NCBI GenBank assembly: GCA_965225955.1
Contig: CBDDBX010000015.1
Span: 66,247 to 130,246, forward strand
DNA: 64,000 nucleotides
Origin: CBDDBX01 sp965225955
GTDB lineage: Bacteria > Acidobacteriota > Aminicenantia > UBA2199
Direction of reading: 5' to 3'
Part shown: in pieces, positions 16,481 through 24,041 of the stretch
Numbering within the stretch: position 1 is the stretch's first letter
Layout of the letters: each line of letters opens with the position of its first letter
Made by a program: the position numbers and the translations under genes
The notes under the pieces: generated by a model
Told to the model about the DNA's origin: nothing
Seen by the model: the letters and a program-made list of their open reading frames with translations, nothing else
Databases searched by the model: none

Positions 16481-16698
16481 TTATGATGATAATCCTCTTC
16501 TATCCATGTGGGAATAGTCTGAACTCTGTCAAATGCATAGTTAAGACCGGTCATATTTCCTACTCTGAAGTATTGAGCACCGATTTCGATATCTTTGAAA
16601 GAGAGGGAAGGATTTTTTGCAGAAAAAATTAAAAAAAACAGAAAAAGCTTTAAAAATAAAAATCCAGATTGTAGAATTAAAGAGTAAGTTTTTTTCAT
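16462..16698 (-). pseudogene. Short exported ORF, likely 5' remnant of a lost gene
   Basis: A 78-residue ORF begins with a perfect start region (GGAGG, 5 nt, ATG) and a signal-like hydrophobic stretch (FLFLKLFLFFLIF). After it comes IGAQYFRVGNMTGLNYAFDR, which reads like the start of a mature exported or outer-membrane protein, and then it stops early. Its last 19 bases overlap the convergent lipoprotein gene. The good start and abrupt end suggest the front of a truncated gene, though a genuine small secreted protein is possible. Confidence 0.45.
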
Positions 16699-16954
16699 TT
16701 TTCCTCCGATCAACTCCTGGTCGGGGGATTTTGTCACCTTTTAACTGAAGCCTTATTACAACGCTATTTATACTCTGCTATTATCTACGATACCTCAACA
16801 GAATATTGGAAGTTAGTCAGGGATATAAATACTTTCTGATTTATTTGGTATCACTTTACGGAGTATCTGTCCTTTTTGTAAAACAGATTTACTAATTCTC
16901 GTCTGGCAACATAGTTGCTAACATCAGGCGAACGGTTTGCAAAGGAGAGTGCTT

Positions 16955-17914
16955 ATGAAAAGTAAGGGCAAAAAGATACTGATTATAATGACTCTAACAT
17001 CTCTGATGTTGTCAGGGCTTGAAGCAAAGGTAAGTAAAAAGGCAGAAATTCTTAAAGGGGTTGCGGAGTATTGTGAAAGGTTAAACAAGGAGATTTTTCA
17101 TTTCTTCTGTTATGAGAAGATAGAGGAATCTGTTGAGCAGGAGTTGAAATATCCAAACAGGAACAGGGGACTTAAGAATTTTCTTGATGGTAATCCCCAG
17201 AGGCAGAAAGACTCTCAATACGAAGCAATAAATCAGCAGAGGAATCAGAGAATAAGAAGAAACTACGCCTCAAGAAGAAAGGTAACCAAAAATATCTATC
17301 TCCATGACTACCAGATAATAAAAGAGAACTGGAGAGTCAGAGAGAGACGTAAACCTCTTAAAGTTGATGAGAAGATCAGGAAGATAACCGGTCGTACTGT
17401 TATCTATTCATATAAAGCTGCTCTTACGCCGGTTTTTCTGTTTTCAAAAGAGAATCAGAAGCTCTACAACTATAAAATCGGAAAAAAGAAGCGTCTTATG
17501 GGTAGAAAAACTGTAGAGGTGATTGTAAGCAGAAAATCTGATGATACTATGCTTGTTAAGGCCTGGCTTGATATCAGAGACTTCTCTCTTCTTAAGTTCA
17601 ACGTTATGCCGGAAGCTATTAAAGGGTATAATGAAATTGTACATCTTAATAGTAAAAAAATGGATAATATCAGTGTAAAGGATGTTCACTATTTCGGGCA
17701 TCTCCGTAATGGTCTCAGGTATCCAACAAAAACCGAAATTTATATCTCTTATGACAGAGAGCCCCAAAGGGTTCTGAACACCAGCAGAAGCCGAGTGCTT
17801 CACGGTGCAAGAGTTTATACCAAACTACAGACTCTTATCTATTATAAAGACTATCAGTTCTTTAATGCAGGAGCAGAAAATCCGGTTTTTCATAATCTGG
17901 AGGATATAAAATGA
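16955..17914 (+). CDS. Exported basic protein paired with a VWFA-type protein
   Basis: A 319-residue protein with a Sec signal (ILIIMTLTSLMLSGLEA) and a Lys/Arg-rich mature part. Two Cys near residues 55-65 (YCERL, FFCYEK) could form a disulfide. The C-terminal half (TVIYSYKAALTPVFLFSKE, GRKTVEVIVSRK, AWLDIRDFSLLKFNV) has the strand pattern of outer-membrane lipoprotein-sorting-like beta proteins; this is a weak likeness. GGAG precedes the ATG at 16955 by 7 nt, favouring it over the upstream in-frame start at 16937. The stop overlaps the start of the VWFA gene (ATGA), so the two proteins are probably made together and act together. Confidence 0.7.
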   Translation: MKSKGKKILIIMTLTSLMLSGLEAKVSKKAEILKGVAEYCERLNKEIFHFFCYEKIEESVEQELKYPNRNRGLKNFLDGNPQRQKDSQYEAINQQRNQRIRRNYASRRKVTKNIYLHDYQIIKENWRVRERRKPLKVDEKIRKITGRTVIYSYKAALTPVFLFSKENQKLYNYKIGKKKRLMGRKTVEVIVSRKSDDTMLVKAWLDIRDFSLLKFNVMPEAIKGYNEIVHLNSKKMDNISVKDVHYFGHLRNGLRYPTKTEIYISYDREPQRVLNTSRSRVLHGARVYTKLQTLIYYKDYQFFNAGAENPVFHNLEDIK

Positions 17915-20067
17915 AACTTCTGAAAATTTTTTTTATGATTCTCTATTTTGTAATGGGAATGGTTGCTGAAGATAAGATTCAGCATAAAACTGGGGTTGAA
18001 GCAAGAATACTCCCTCTCTGTGTTGTCGATAGTAGTGGAGAGCCTGTTATGGATCTGAAAAAGAGAGATCTGATACTTAAGGTTGGTGGTAAGGCTGTAG
18101 ATTTTAAAATATTAAAATATGACTTCAGTGGCGGGATAAAGGTTGAAGAGAGAGTAAGTAAAAGAGAGCGACAGCTACAGGAGAGAGTTGTATTTCTTCT
18201 TTTTGATGCAATGTACAATAGCAAACTGGGGTTATTGAGGGCGAAAGATATTGCTACCAGATATATTAAAAAAGCCGGCCCGGGAAACAGCTATGTTGTA
18301 ATGAGTCTGACGGGAAATGAAGGTCTGAAATATATTATGGGGCCCTCAAAAGATAAAGAAAAACTGTGTATAGTTATTAATGAACTCGATATTTCACCTG
18401 AAATATATGCTCCAAATATATTCTCTCTTGTTGGTAAAGATGCAGCAGCAGAAGGAATGATGCAGAATGATCCTGAAGGAATTAAATTCCTGATGTATTA
18501 TCAGAAGAGCAGAGAGCAGATCTACTACATCAATAATATAAAGAGTTTCTCCGACAAGCTTGGGCGGTTGAGATATATCCTTAAAACTATAGAACTCCCG
18601 AGAACGGTATTTCTGCTTTCAGAGGGAATCGCCAGAGGGGCATTTAATCAGAGAGGAAATAAGCTGGATGGTGAAAAGAAAAATACCGCTCTGTTTAATC
18701 TACTGAGAGGCACAATGAGGTCAATTTCTGCTACAGGAGCTATGTTCTATACAATTAATCCACAGCTGCTGAATCCTGAAACTGAGAGAACTTCACTTCA
18801 GGATTCCGGGGACAGAAGTCTTCAGTTACTGGCTCTTGAAGGAGGTGGGGAGTATTTCAGTGGTGCAGAGACCTCTGCAATTGTAGAGAATGTTACCAGA
18901 GCTTCAAGGGCATATTACGAACTGGCCTTCAGTGTTAAGGGTAGTAATAGAAAAAAAGTAAATGTGATCAGTAAAAGGGATGGCCTGAAAATTACGACTC
19001 TTCGGGGTGTTGAGGCAAAACAGAGCTATGAAAGTATGAATGATACTGAAAAACAGATGTATGCTGTTAATGTGAATTTTAACAGAAGATGGTTGGAGAG
19101 CAAAAAATCTGCAGAATCAGCAGTATGCAGATATTTGAAAACTGTTTCAGTTGACGGAAAGGCACATAACAGGCTTGAAGTAAAGATTCCGGGTAAGTAT
19201 GAAAAGAAAAATGCAGATATTTTTGTTGTGGATTTTTCAGTAAAAGATAAAGCTGATAAGCTGAATTATAAAAAGAAAAAGCTTGGAAAAACTGAGATCG
19301 TAGATGTTCCTGTAAGTAGAGACGGGAACAGTTTTTTTGTTATTCTTGACAGAGATACGGGTTATGCAATTTATGGAGATGGGGCATGGAGTTCAGGAAG
19401 CTGGAGTGGTGAAGCAGGAGATTTTACTTTTAATCAGAGTTCCCGGCTGATGAAGACTACAGGTGGAATGATAGACATCGATGAAAGTGGTGATAAACAG
19501 GTTGTCCGTCTGAATGGACAGACTATATTTACCAGTCCGGGGAATATGAGATTCAGCAAAATATTTAAAGCTGGCCTTGAAGATGCTGTGCTGCTGGAGT
19601 GTGCCAGAAGCTATCGCATGATTGTAATAAAAGCAGATGGAAGATATGGGGTTTCTGCAGAATACAGTAAAAAACCGGAACGTATCAGTGATAGATATGG
19701 TGCAATTCATGTTGGTAATTCTCCCGTAAGGATCGACAGGAAGGGGCGGGTTGAAGGTAGTCTTAAAAGTTTCTGGTTGTTTTTTGCCCGTTTCAGAATG
19801 GATGAGAAATTTCAGAGAGGAAGAGTAATTTTTCCCTCATTAAGAAACCGCTATGATTCAGAAGGTAAACTGAAGGGAACTGTAAAAGTTCCTGAGAAAG
19901 ACTGGGCTTTTACCTCTTTTGAGGATTCTCCTCCTTACTACTGGGAAACTCCTGTAGTAAAGGGTAATACTGCCTATGTTACTCTTAAAGGTGAAGGGGC
20001 AAATGTGAGAGTAGTTTTTGAGAAAAAGAGTGGTAACTGGCATCTTGTAAGAAGTGATTCATATTAA
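17911..20067 (+). CDS. VWFA-related domain protein (acidobacterial type)
   Basis: A 718-residue exported protein. After the signal peptide comes RILPLCVVDSSGEPVMDLKKRDLIL, then KILKYDFSGG and RVVFLLFDAMYNSKLGLLRAKDIA, the architecture of the acidobacterial VWFA-related family (TIGR03436). The metal-site motif DxSxS is not intact: the region reads FDAMYNS. The VWA-like part covers ~15-350 (ending with AYYELAFSVKGS), and the remaining ~370 residues are a beta-rich region of unknown fold. GGAGG precedes the ATG. The coupled upstream gene encodes another exported protein. The function of the family is not established; a surface or periplasmic adhesion or scaffold role is conjecture. Confidence 0.8.
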   Translation: MKLLKIFFMILYFVMGMVAEDKIQHKTGVEARILPLCVVDSSGEPVMDLKKRDLILKVGGKAVDFKILKYDFSGGIKVEERVSKRERQLQERVVFLLFDAMYNSKLGLLRAKDIATRYIKKAGPGNSYVVMSLTGNEGLKYIMGPSKDKEKLCIVINELDISPEIYAPNIFSLVGKDAAAEGMMQNDPEGIKFLMYYQKSREQIYYINNIKSFSDKLGRLRYILKTIELPRTVFLLSEGIARGAFNQRGNKLDGEKKNTALFNLLRGTMRSISATGAMFYTINPQLLNPETERTSLQDSGDRSLQLLALEGGGEYFSGAETSAIVENVTRASRAYYELAFSVKGSNRKKVNVISKRDGLKITTLRGVEAKQSYESMNDTEKQMYAVNVNFNRRWLESKKSAESAVCRYLKTVSVDGKAHNRLEVKIPGKYEKKNADIFVVDFSVKDKADKLNYKKKKLGKTEIVDVPVSRDGNSFFVILDRDTGYAIYGDGAWSSGSWSGEAGDFTFNQSSRLMKTTGGMIDIDESGDKQVVRLNGQTIFTSPGNMRFSKIFKAGLEDAVLLECARSYRMIVIKADGRYGVSAEYSKKPERISDRYGAIHVGNSPVRIDRKGRVEGSLKSFWLFFARFRMDEKFQRGRVIFPSLRNRYDSEGKLKGTVKVPEKDWAFTSFEDSPPYYWETPVVKGNTAYVTLKGEGANVRVVFEKKSGNWHLVRSDSY

Positions 20068-20083
20068 ATATCAGTAGTAATGT

Positions 20084-20119
20084 AAAGACAGGTACAAGGC
20101 TGTTCAGGTATCTGTCTTT
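20084..20119 (+). terminator. Hairpin after the VWFA gene
   Basis: AAAGACAGGTAC (20084-20095) pairs with GTATCTGTCTTT (20108-20119) with one mismatch and a 12-base loop. Confidence 0.65.
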
Positions 20120-20161
20120 AATACCTGCATCGGTCAGGGTAATGCTTATCATACAAATGAT

Positions 20162-20190
20162 TTGACATTATTGCTGCGGGTTTTTAGAAT
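20162..20190 (+). promoter_or_regulatory. Consensus promoter giving a leaderless DUF503 mRNA
   Basis: -35 TTGACA at 20162-20167, 17-nt spacer, -10 TAGAAT at 20185-20190. The ATG begins 7 nt after the -10 box, exactly where transcription should start. There is no Shine-Dalgarno site between them. Confidence 0.8.
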
Positions 20191-20196
20191 ATCTGA

Positions 20197-20484
20197 ATGC
20201 TGGTTGGCGCAGGTATTATTAAATTGAGAATTCATGGGGCAATGTCTCTAAAGGACAAACGCAGAGTGGTTCGCCCATTAATAGAAAAACTTAAAAACTC
20301 ATTTAATATTTCTGTAGCTGAAGTTGGAGGTCATGATCTGCACGGATGGGCAGAAATAGGTTTCTCACTTTCAGGTAGTGACAGTGGTGTAATTGACAGT
20401 GTGATAAACAGGGTGCTGGAGTTCACCGAGTGTTATGGAGAGGCGGAAGTCGCCGGTTCTGAAACAGATATAATGAGGTTCTGA
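20197..20484 (+). CDS. ylxP: DUF503 (YlxP-like) family protein
   Basis: A 95-residue conserved small protein. MLVGAGIIKLRIHGAMSLKD and KRRVVRPLIEKLKNSFNISVAEV are the family hallmark (PF04456), with the usual beta-alpha-beta length. In many genomes the gene lies near translation or ribosome-maturation genes such as rbfA, but the biochemical role is not known. Here MscS and serS follow. The start codon is fixed by the family N-terminus and coincides with the predicted transcription start, so the message appears leaderless. Confidence 0.9.
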   Translation: MLVGAGIIKLRIHGAMSLKDKRRVVRPLIEKLKNSFNISVAEVGGHDLHGWAEIGFSLSGSDSGVIDSVINRVLEFTECYGEAEVAGSETDIMRF

Positions 20485-20526
20485 AAATATGATATCTTAT
20501 AAAACAGATAATATGGATGCAGGAAA

Positions 20527-21384
20527 ATGAGTGTGCCGGGAATAACAAGAGCAGAACTTATTGATATAGGATATCACGCAGGTGTTATTGCAGCTATTGT
20601 GCTTTTTACCATTCTGCTTTCTGTGATAATAAGAAAGCTTATGAACAGAAAGACTGGTATCTCCGGTGCTGATAACAGCCAGTATAAGTTTATTTCCCAC
20701 TTTGCAGCTGCAGGGATATATTTTGTTGGAGTTGTGCTGATAATCTATTCTATCCCTTCAATAAGAGGGGCTGCAACAGCTGTCTTTGCCAGTTCAGGTG
20801 TATTGGCTATAATAATTGGTTTTGCTTCGAAACAGGCATTTGCCAATATTGTCGGAGGAGTGTTTATTGCAATATTCAAACCCTTCAGAATAGGGGATCG
20901 TCTCCGGTTGGTGGATAAGAATTTTCTGGGTATTGTTGAGGATATTACATTAAGGCACACTGTTATAAGAACCTTTGAAAACAAAAGAATCATTATTCCA
21001 AATTCAGTTATAAGTTCAGAGACAATAGAAAATGAGAACCTCATAGATGACAAAGTGTTAAAGTTCTGGGAAATAGGGGTATCATACAACTCAGATGTTG
21101 AAACAGCAAAAAAGATTATAAGAGAAGAGGTGCTGAATCATCCTCTGTTTTATGATAACAGAAGTGATGAAGCTGTGGAGGCAGGAGAGGAAGCTGTAAA
21201 AATCAGGTTGGTGGAGTTTAAAGAATCTTCTATGCTTTTAAGAGCTTATGTCTGGGTCAGAAACCCTGGTAGTGCATTTCAGATAGGTTGCGATCTGAAT
21301 GAGAGTGTTAAAAAAAGATTTGATGCTGAAGGAGTAGTGATTCCACTACCTGGCAGAAAAATATATATTGATAAAAATAGTTGA
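20527..21384 (+). CDS. MscS-family mechanosensitive channel
   Basis: A 285-residue inner-membrane channel that releases solutes on osmotic downshock. Three membrane helices (about 13-35, 58-78 and 83-105) precede the MscS beta domain. The pore helix region is ASSGVLAIIIGFASKQAFAN and the hallmark GGVFIAIFKPFRIGDRL follows, then IPNSVISSETIEN. The C-terminal alpha/beta cage domain ends at PLPGRKIY. The size matches the small MscS class. It follows DUF503 after 42 bp and may share its transcript; a weak AGGA site lies before the ATG. Confidence 0.95.
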   Translation: MSVPGITRAELIDIGYHAGVIAAIVLFTILLSVIIRKLMNRKTGISGADNSQYKFISHFAAAGIYFVGVVLIIYSIPSIRGAATAVFASSGVLAIIIGFASKQAFANIVGGVFIAIFKPFRIGDRLRLVDKNFLGIVEDITLRHTVIRTFENKRIIIPNSVISSETIENENLIDDKVLKFWEIGVSYNSDVETAKKIIREEVLNHPLFYDNRSDEAVEAGEEAVKIRLVEFKESSMLLRAYVWVRNPGSAFQIGCDLNESVKKRFDAEGVVIPLPGRKIYIDKNS

Positions 21385-21502
21385 GGTTCCATTTTACCTT
21401 TCTGATTCTGGTGACGTCCTATATTTTTAGTCCCGTCAGGTGGTTACAATTGTGAACAAATTGATTGGAGGAGAGTGGCCGAAAAGCCCTGAAAGCTTTA
21501 TT

Positions 21503-21523
21503 AAAGCCTGTTTAAAAGGCTTT
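21503..21523 (+). terminator. Rho-independent-like terminator before serS
   Basis: AAAGCCT (21503-21509) pairs with AGGCTTT (21517-21523), a 7-bp stem with a 7-base loop and a short T-tract. It abuts the -35 box of the serS promoter. Confidence 0.55.
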
Positions 21524-21551
21524 TGAGAAGGGTTTTACAATATGCTATAAT
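21523..21551 (+). promoter_or_regulatory. Near-perfect promoter giving a leaderless serS mRNA
   Basis: -35 TTGAGA at 21523-21528, 17-nt spacer, -10 TATAAT at 21546-21551. The ATG is at 21558, 7 nt past the -10 box, so transcription should begin at the start codon. No Shine-Dalgarno site exists and no T-box features are seen. Confidence 0.85.
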
Positions 21552-21557
21552 AGAACA

Positions 21558-22823
21558 ATGCTTGATCTTAATTTTGTAAGAAATAATTTGGAATTTGTAA
21601 AGAAGAAAGTAGAGGATAAAAAATCCTCTTTCGATATTGAGAACTTCAAAAAGCTTGATGCTGAAAGAAGAGGGATAATAACTGAAACTGAAGCTCTTCA
21701 GTCGTCCAGAAAGAAGCTTTCAAAAGAGATTGGAATGATGCGCCGCGATGGTAAAGACAGTTCCGCTCTTGAAGCTGAATCTGTAGCTGTTGCTGAAAAG
21801 ATCGGAGGACTTAACGATAAACTTCAGGAGCTTGAAGAGGCTTTTAAAGATATTCTGCTTAATATCCCTAATATGTATGATGATTCTGTGCCTGTAGGTC
21901 AGGATGAAGCTGATAATGAAGTTGTCAGAGTTCATGGTGAAGCACCTGAACTGGATTTTGAAGCTAAACCTCACTGGGATCTGGGAGAACTTAATGAAGG
22001 TCTCGACTTTGCAAGAGCTGCAAAGATTACTGGTTCAAGATTTACAGTTTATCGTAAAAACTTTGCGAAACTTGAAAGAGTTCTGATCAGTTTTATGCTG
22101 GAAAAACATACTTCAGAAAATGGTTATATGGAAATTTTACCACCATTTATGGTTAATGATCAGAGTCTTATTGGAACTGGTAATTTGCCTAAATTCAAAG
22201 ATGACCTTTATAAAATTGAAGGCGAGAACTACTATCTTGTACCAACAGCAGAAGTACCTCTTACCAATATTCACAGAGACGAGGTGCTCGAAGAAAAAGA
22301 GTTACCGGTAAAATATGCTGCATATACACCATGTTTCAGAAGTGAAGCCGGTTCACACGGCAGGGATGTCAGAGGAATAATCCGCCAGCATCAGTTTAAT
22401 AAAGTGGAACTACTCCATTTTGTTAAACCTGAAGACTCATTTCAGCAGCTTGAAGAGCTTCTGGGTAGTGCCGAGTCAATTCTGAAAGATCTTGGACTAC
22501 ATTACAGAGTAGTAAAACTCTGCACTGGTGATCTGTCTTTCTCTTCAGCCAAAACATACGATATCGAAGTCTGGATGCCTGCTCGTAACGGATATGTTGA
22601 AATATCTTCATGTTCCAACTTCCTTGATTTTCAGGCAAGAAGAGCAAGAATTAAATATAAGAATGTTAAAGGTAAGAAAGAGTTTCTTCATACTCTTAAC
22701 GGTTCTGGCCTTGCAATAGGCCGTACTGTTGCAGCAATAATGGAAAATTATCAGGAGGATTCCGGCAGGATACGTATCCCTGAAGCTCTTAAGGGGTATT
22801 TTAACGGACAGCAATACCTATAA
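21558..22823 (+). CDS. serS: Seryl-tRNA synthetase
   Basis: Charges tRNA-Ser with serine in the cytoplasm. Residues 1-105 form the coiled-coil arm that grips the tRNA (starting MLDLNFVRNNLEFVKKKVED, the normal family start). Class II motif 2 is FRSEAGSHGRDVRGIIRQHQF-like at 258-280, and motif 3 is NGSGLAIGRTVAAIMEN near the C-terminus; the serine-site TAEVPLTN is also present. The length of 421 aa is standard. Its stop codon overlaps the start of the gspF-like gene (TAATG), so a translation gene heads the secretion/pilus operon. It has its own consensus promoter and no ribosome-binding site. Confidence 0.97.
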   Translation: MLDLNFVRNNLEFVKKKVEDKKSSFDIENFKKLDAERRGIITETEALQSSRKKLSKEIGMMRRDGKDSSALEAESVAVAEKIGGLNDKLQELEEAFKDILLNIPNMYDDSVPVGQDEADNEVVRVHGEAPELDFEAKPHWDLGELNEGLDFARAAKITGSRFTVYRKNFAKLERVLISFMLEKHTSENGYMEILPPFMVNDQSLIGTGNLPKFKDDLYKIEGENYYLVPTAEVPLTNIHRDEVLEEKELPVKYAAYTPCFRSEAGSHGRDVRGIIRQHQFNKVELLHFVKPEDSFQQLEELLGSAESILKDLGLHYRVVKLCTGDLSFSSAKTYDIEVWMPARNGYVEISSCSNFLDFQARRARIKYKNVKGKKEFLHTLNGSGLAIGRTVAAIMENYQEDSGRIRIPEALKGYFNGQQYL

Positions 22824-24025
22824 TGCCCTATTACAGATGCGTTTTTCTTGATAGCCAGGGTAAAATAAACAAAAGAACCCTCTTTGCGGATTCTGTTGAT
22901 GAACTGAGAAACAACGAAGGGGATGAAAAACTTATCTCTGCGAAACGGGAGTGGTTGAGTAAATCCTCGGGTGGAGATATTTTTGGTGGAAAAGTAAGTG
23001 CCAAAGATTTTCTTCAGTTCAATCAAAAACTGGTTGTTCTGTTGAGAGCAGGTGTATCTGTAATTAATGCTCTCGGAGTAATTGTTTCAAATATGAAAAG
23101 GGGAGCTTTTCACGATATACTTACTGATGTTCAGAAGGATATACGTAATGGAGTGATGCTCTCCCAGGCTTTCAGTAATCCGCGGCTTCCTTTTAACAGG
23201 ATCTATGTGGCATCGCTGGTAGCCGGCGAAAAGAGTGGTGCTCTGGAAAATGTGATAGAGAGATTTAATTCATATTTAACCAAAATCACTTCTCTTAGAA
23301 GAAAGCTTTTTTCCAGTCTGGCTTATCCGGTTATTCTACTGCTTACTATGATTGCAATGGTAGTTGTGGTAATGATCTATGTTATTCCAAAATTTACAGA
23401 GTTCTTTAGTAATCTTGATGCAGAATTACCGGTAATTACAAAGTTTCTGATAGCCTTTTCCGGCTGGATGGAAGCCAATGCGGGTTATCTGTTTCTTGCA
23501 GGCGGCGGTCTCTGGTTTGGAATAAAGTTTGTGGAAAAACGTTTCCCGAAAGTCACAATATTTGATTTTATAAAACTTAAACTGCCTTTTGTTGGCAGTA
23601 TTATGCTGGAGAACAGTATGCTGGTGTTCTCCAAAACATTGTCAATTCTTATTTCCGGTGGTATCCCTGTGCCGGAATCAGTGGGAATATCTGTTAAGAC
23701 AATATCCAATCGTTTTATATATAGTAAAATGTGTGATATCAACACAGATATTCAGGAAGGACGTCTCTTCTCAGAAGTTCTGGAAGAGATATCTGTAGTT
23801 CCCGGCATAATGATTGAAGTAATTAAAGTTGGGGAATCATCCGGTAATATTGTGGATGTTCTTGATAGAAATACAGACTTTCTTGAAGAGTCAATTGATG
23901 CACGGGTAAGCGCTCTTATATCTCTTATTGAACCTATAATGCTTGTTGTACTTGGGCTGGCAGTAGCTTTTATGCTTGCATCAATATATATACCTATCTT
24001 CTCAACAGTAAACTTTGTGAGATGA
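22823..24025 (+). CDS. gspF: GspF/PilC-type inner-membrane platform protein
   Basis: A 400-residue polytopic membrane protein of the type II secretion/type IV pilus assembly platform. Two GspF domains are visible: FLQFNQKLVVLLRAGVSVIN to LRRKLFSSLAYP, and FSKTLSILISGGIPVPESV to DARVSALISLIEPIML. Membrane helices lie at ~170-195, ~220-240 and ~370-395. The first ~60 residues are the short soluble N-terminal part. The start overlaps the serS stop. It is followed by the assembly ATPase after 16 bp. Confidence 0.93.
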   Translation: MPYYRCVFLDSQGKINKRTLFADSVDELRNNEGDEKLISAKREWLSKSSGGDIFGGKVSAKDFLQFNQKLVVLLRAGVSVINALGVIVSNMKRGAFHDILTDVQKDIRNGVMLSQAFSNPRLPFNRIYVASLVAGEKSGALENVIERFNSYLTKITSLRRKLFSSLAYPVILLLTMIAMVVVVMIYVIPKFTEFFSNLDAELPVITKFLIAFSGWMEANAGYLFLAGGGLWFGIKFVEKRFPKVTIFDFIKLKLPFVGSIMLENSMLVFSKTLSILISGGIPVPESVGISVKTISNRFIYSKMCDINTDIQEGRLFSEVLEEISVVPGIMIEVIKVGESSGNIVDVLDRNTDFLEESIDARVSALISLIEPIMLVVLGLAVAFMLASIYIPIFSTVNFVR

Positions 24026-24041
24026 CACAGGAGGAAAACAA

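Noticed and set aside
21461..21540. tRNA-Ser-like head (GGAGAGTGGCCGA) upstream of serS
   Set aside because: Only the first dozen bases resemble a tRNA-Ser; no anticodon arm, T-arm or acceptor partner follows.
21385..21557. T-box riboswitch controlling serS
   Set aside because: No T-box sequence, specifier loop or antiterminator is seen, and the promoter lies at the start codon.
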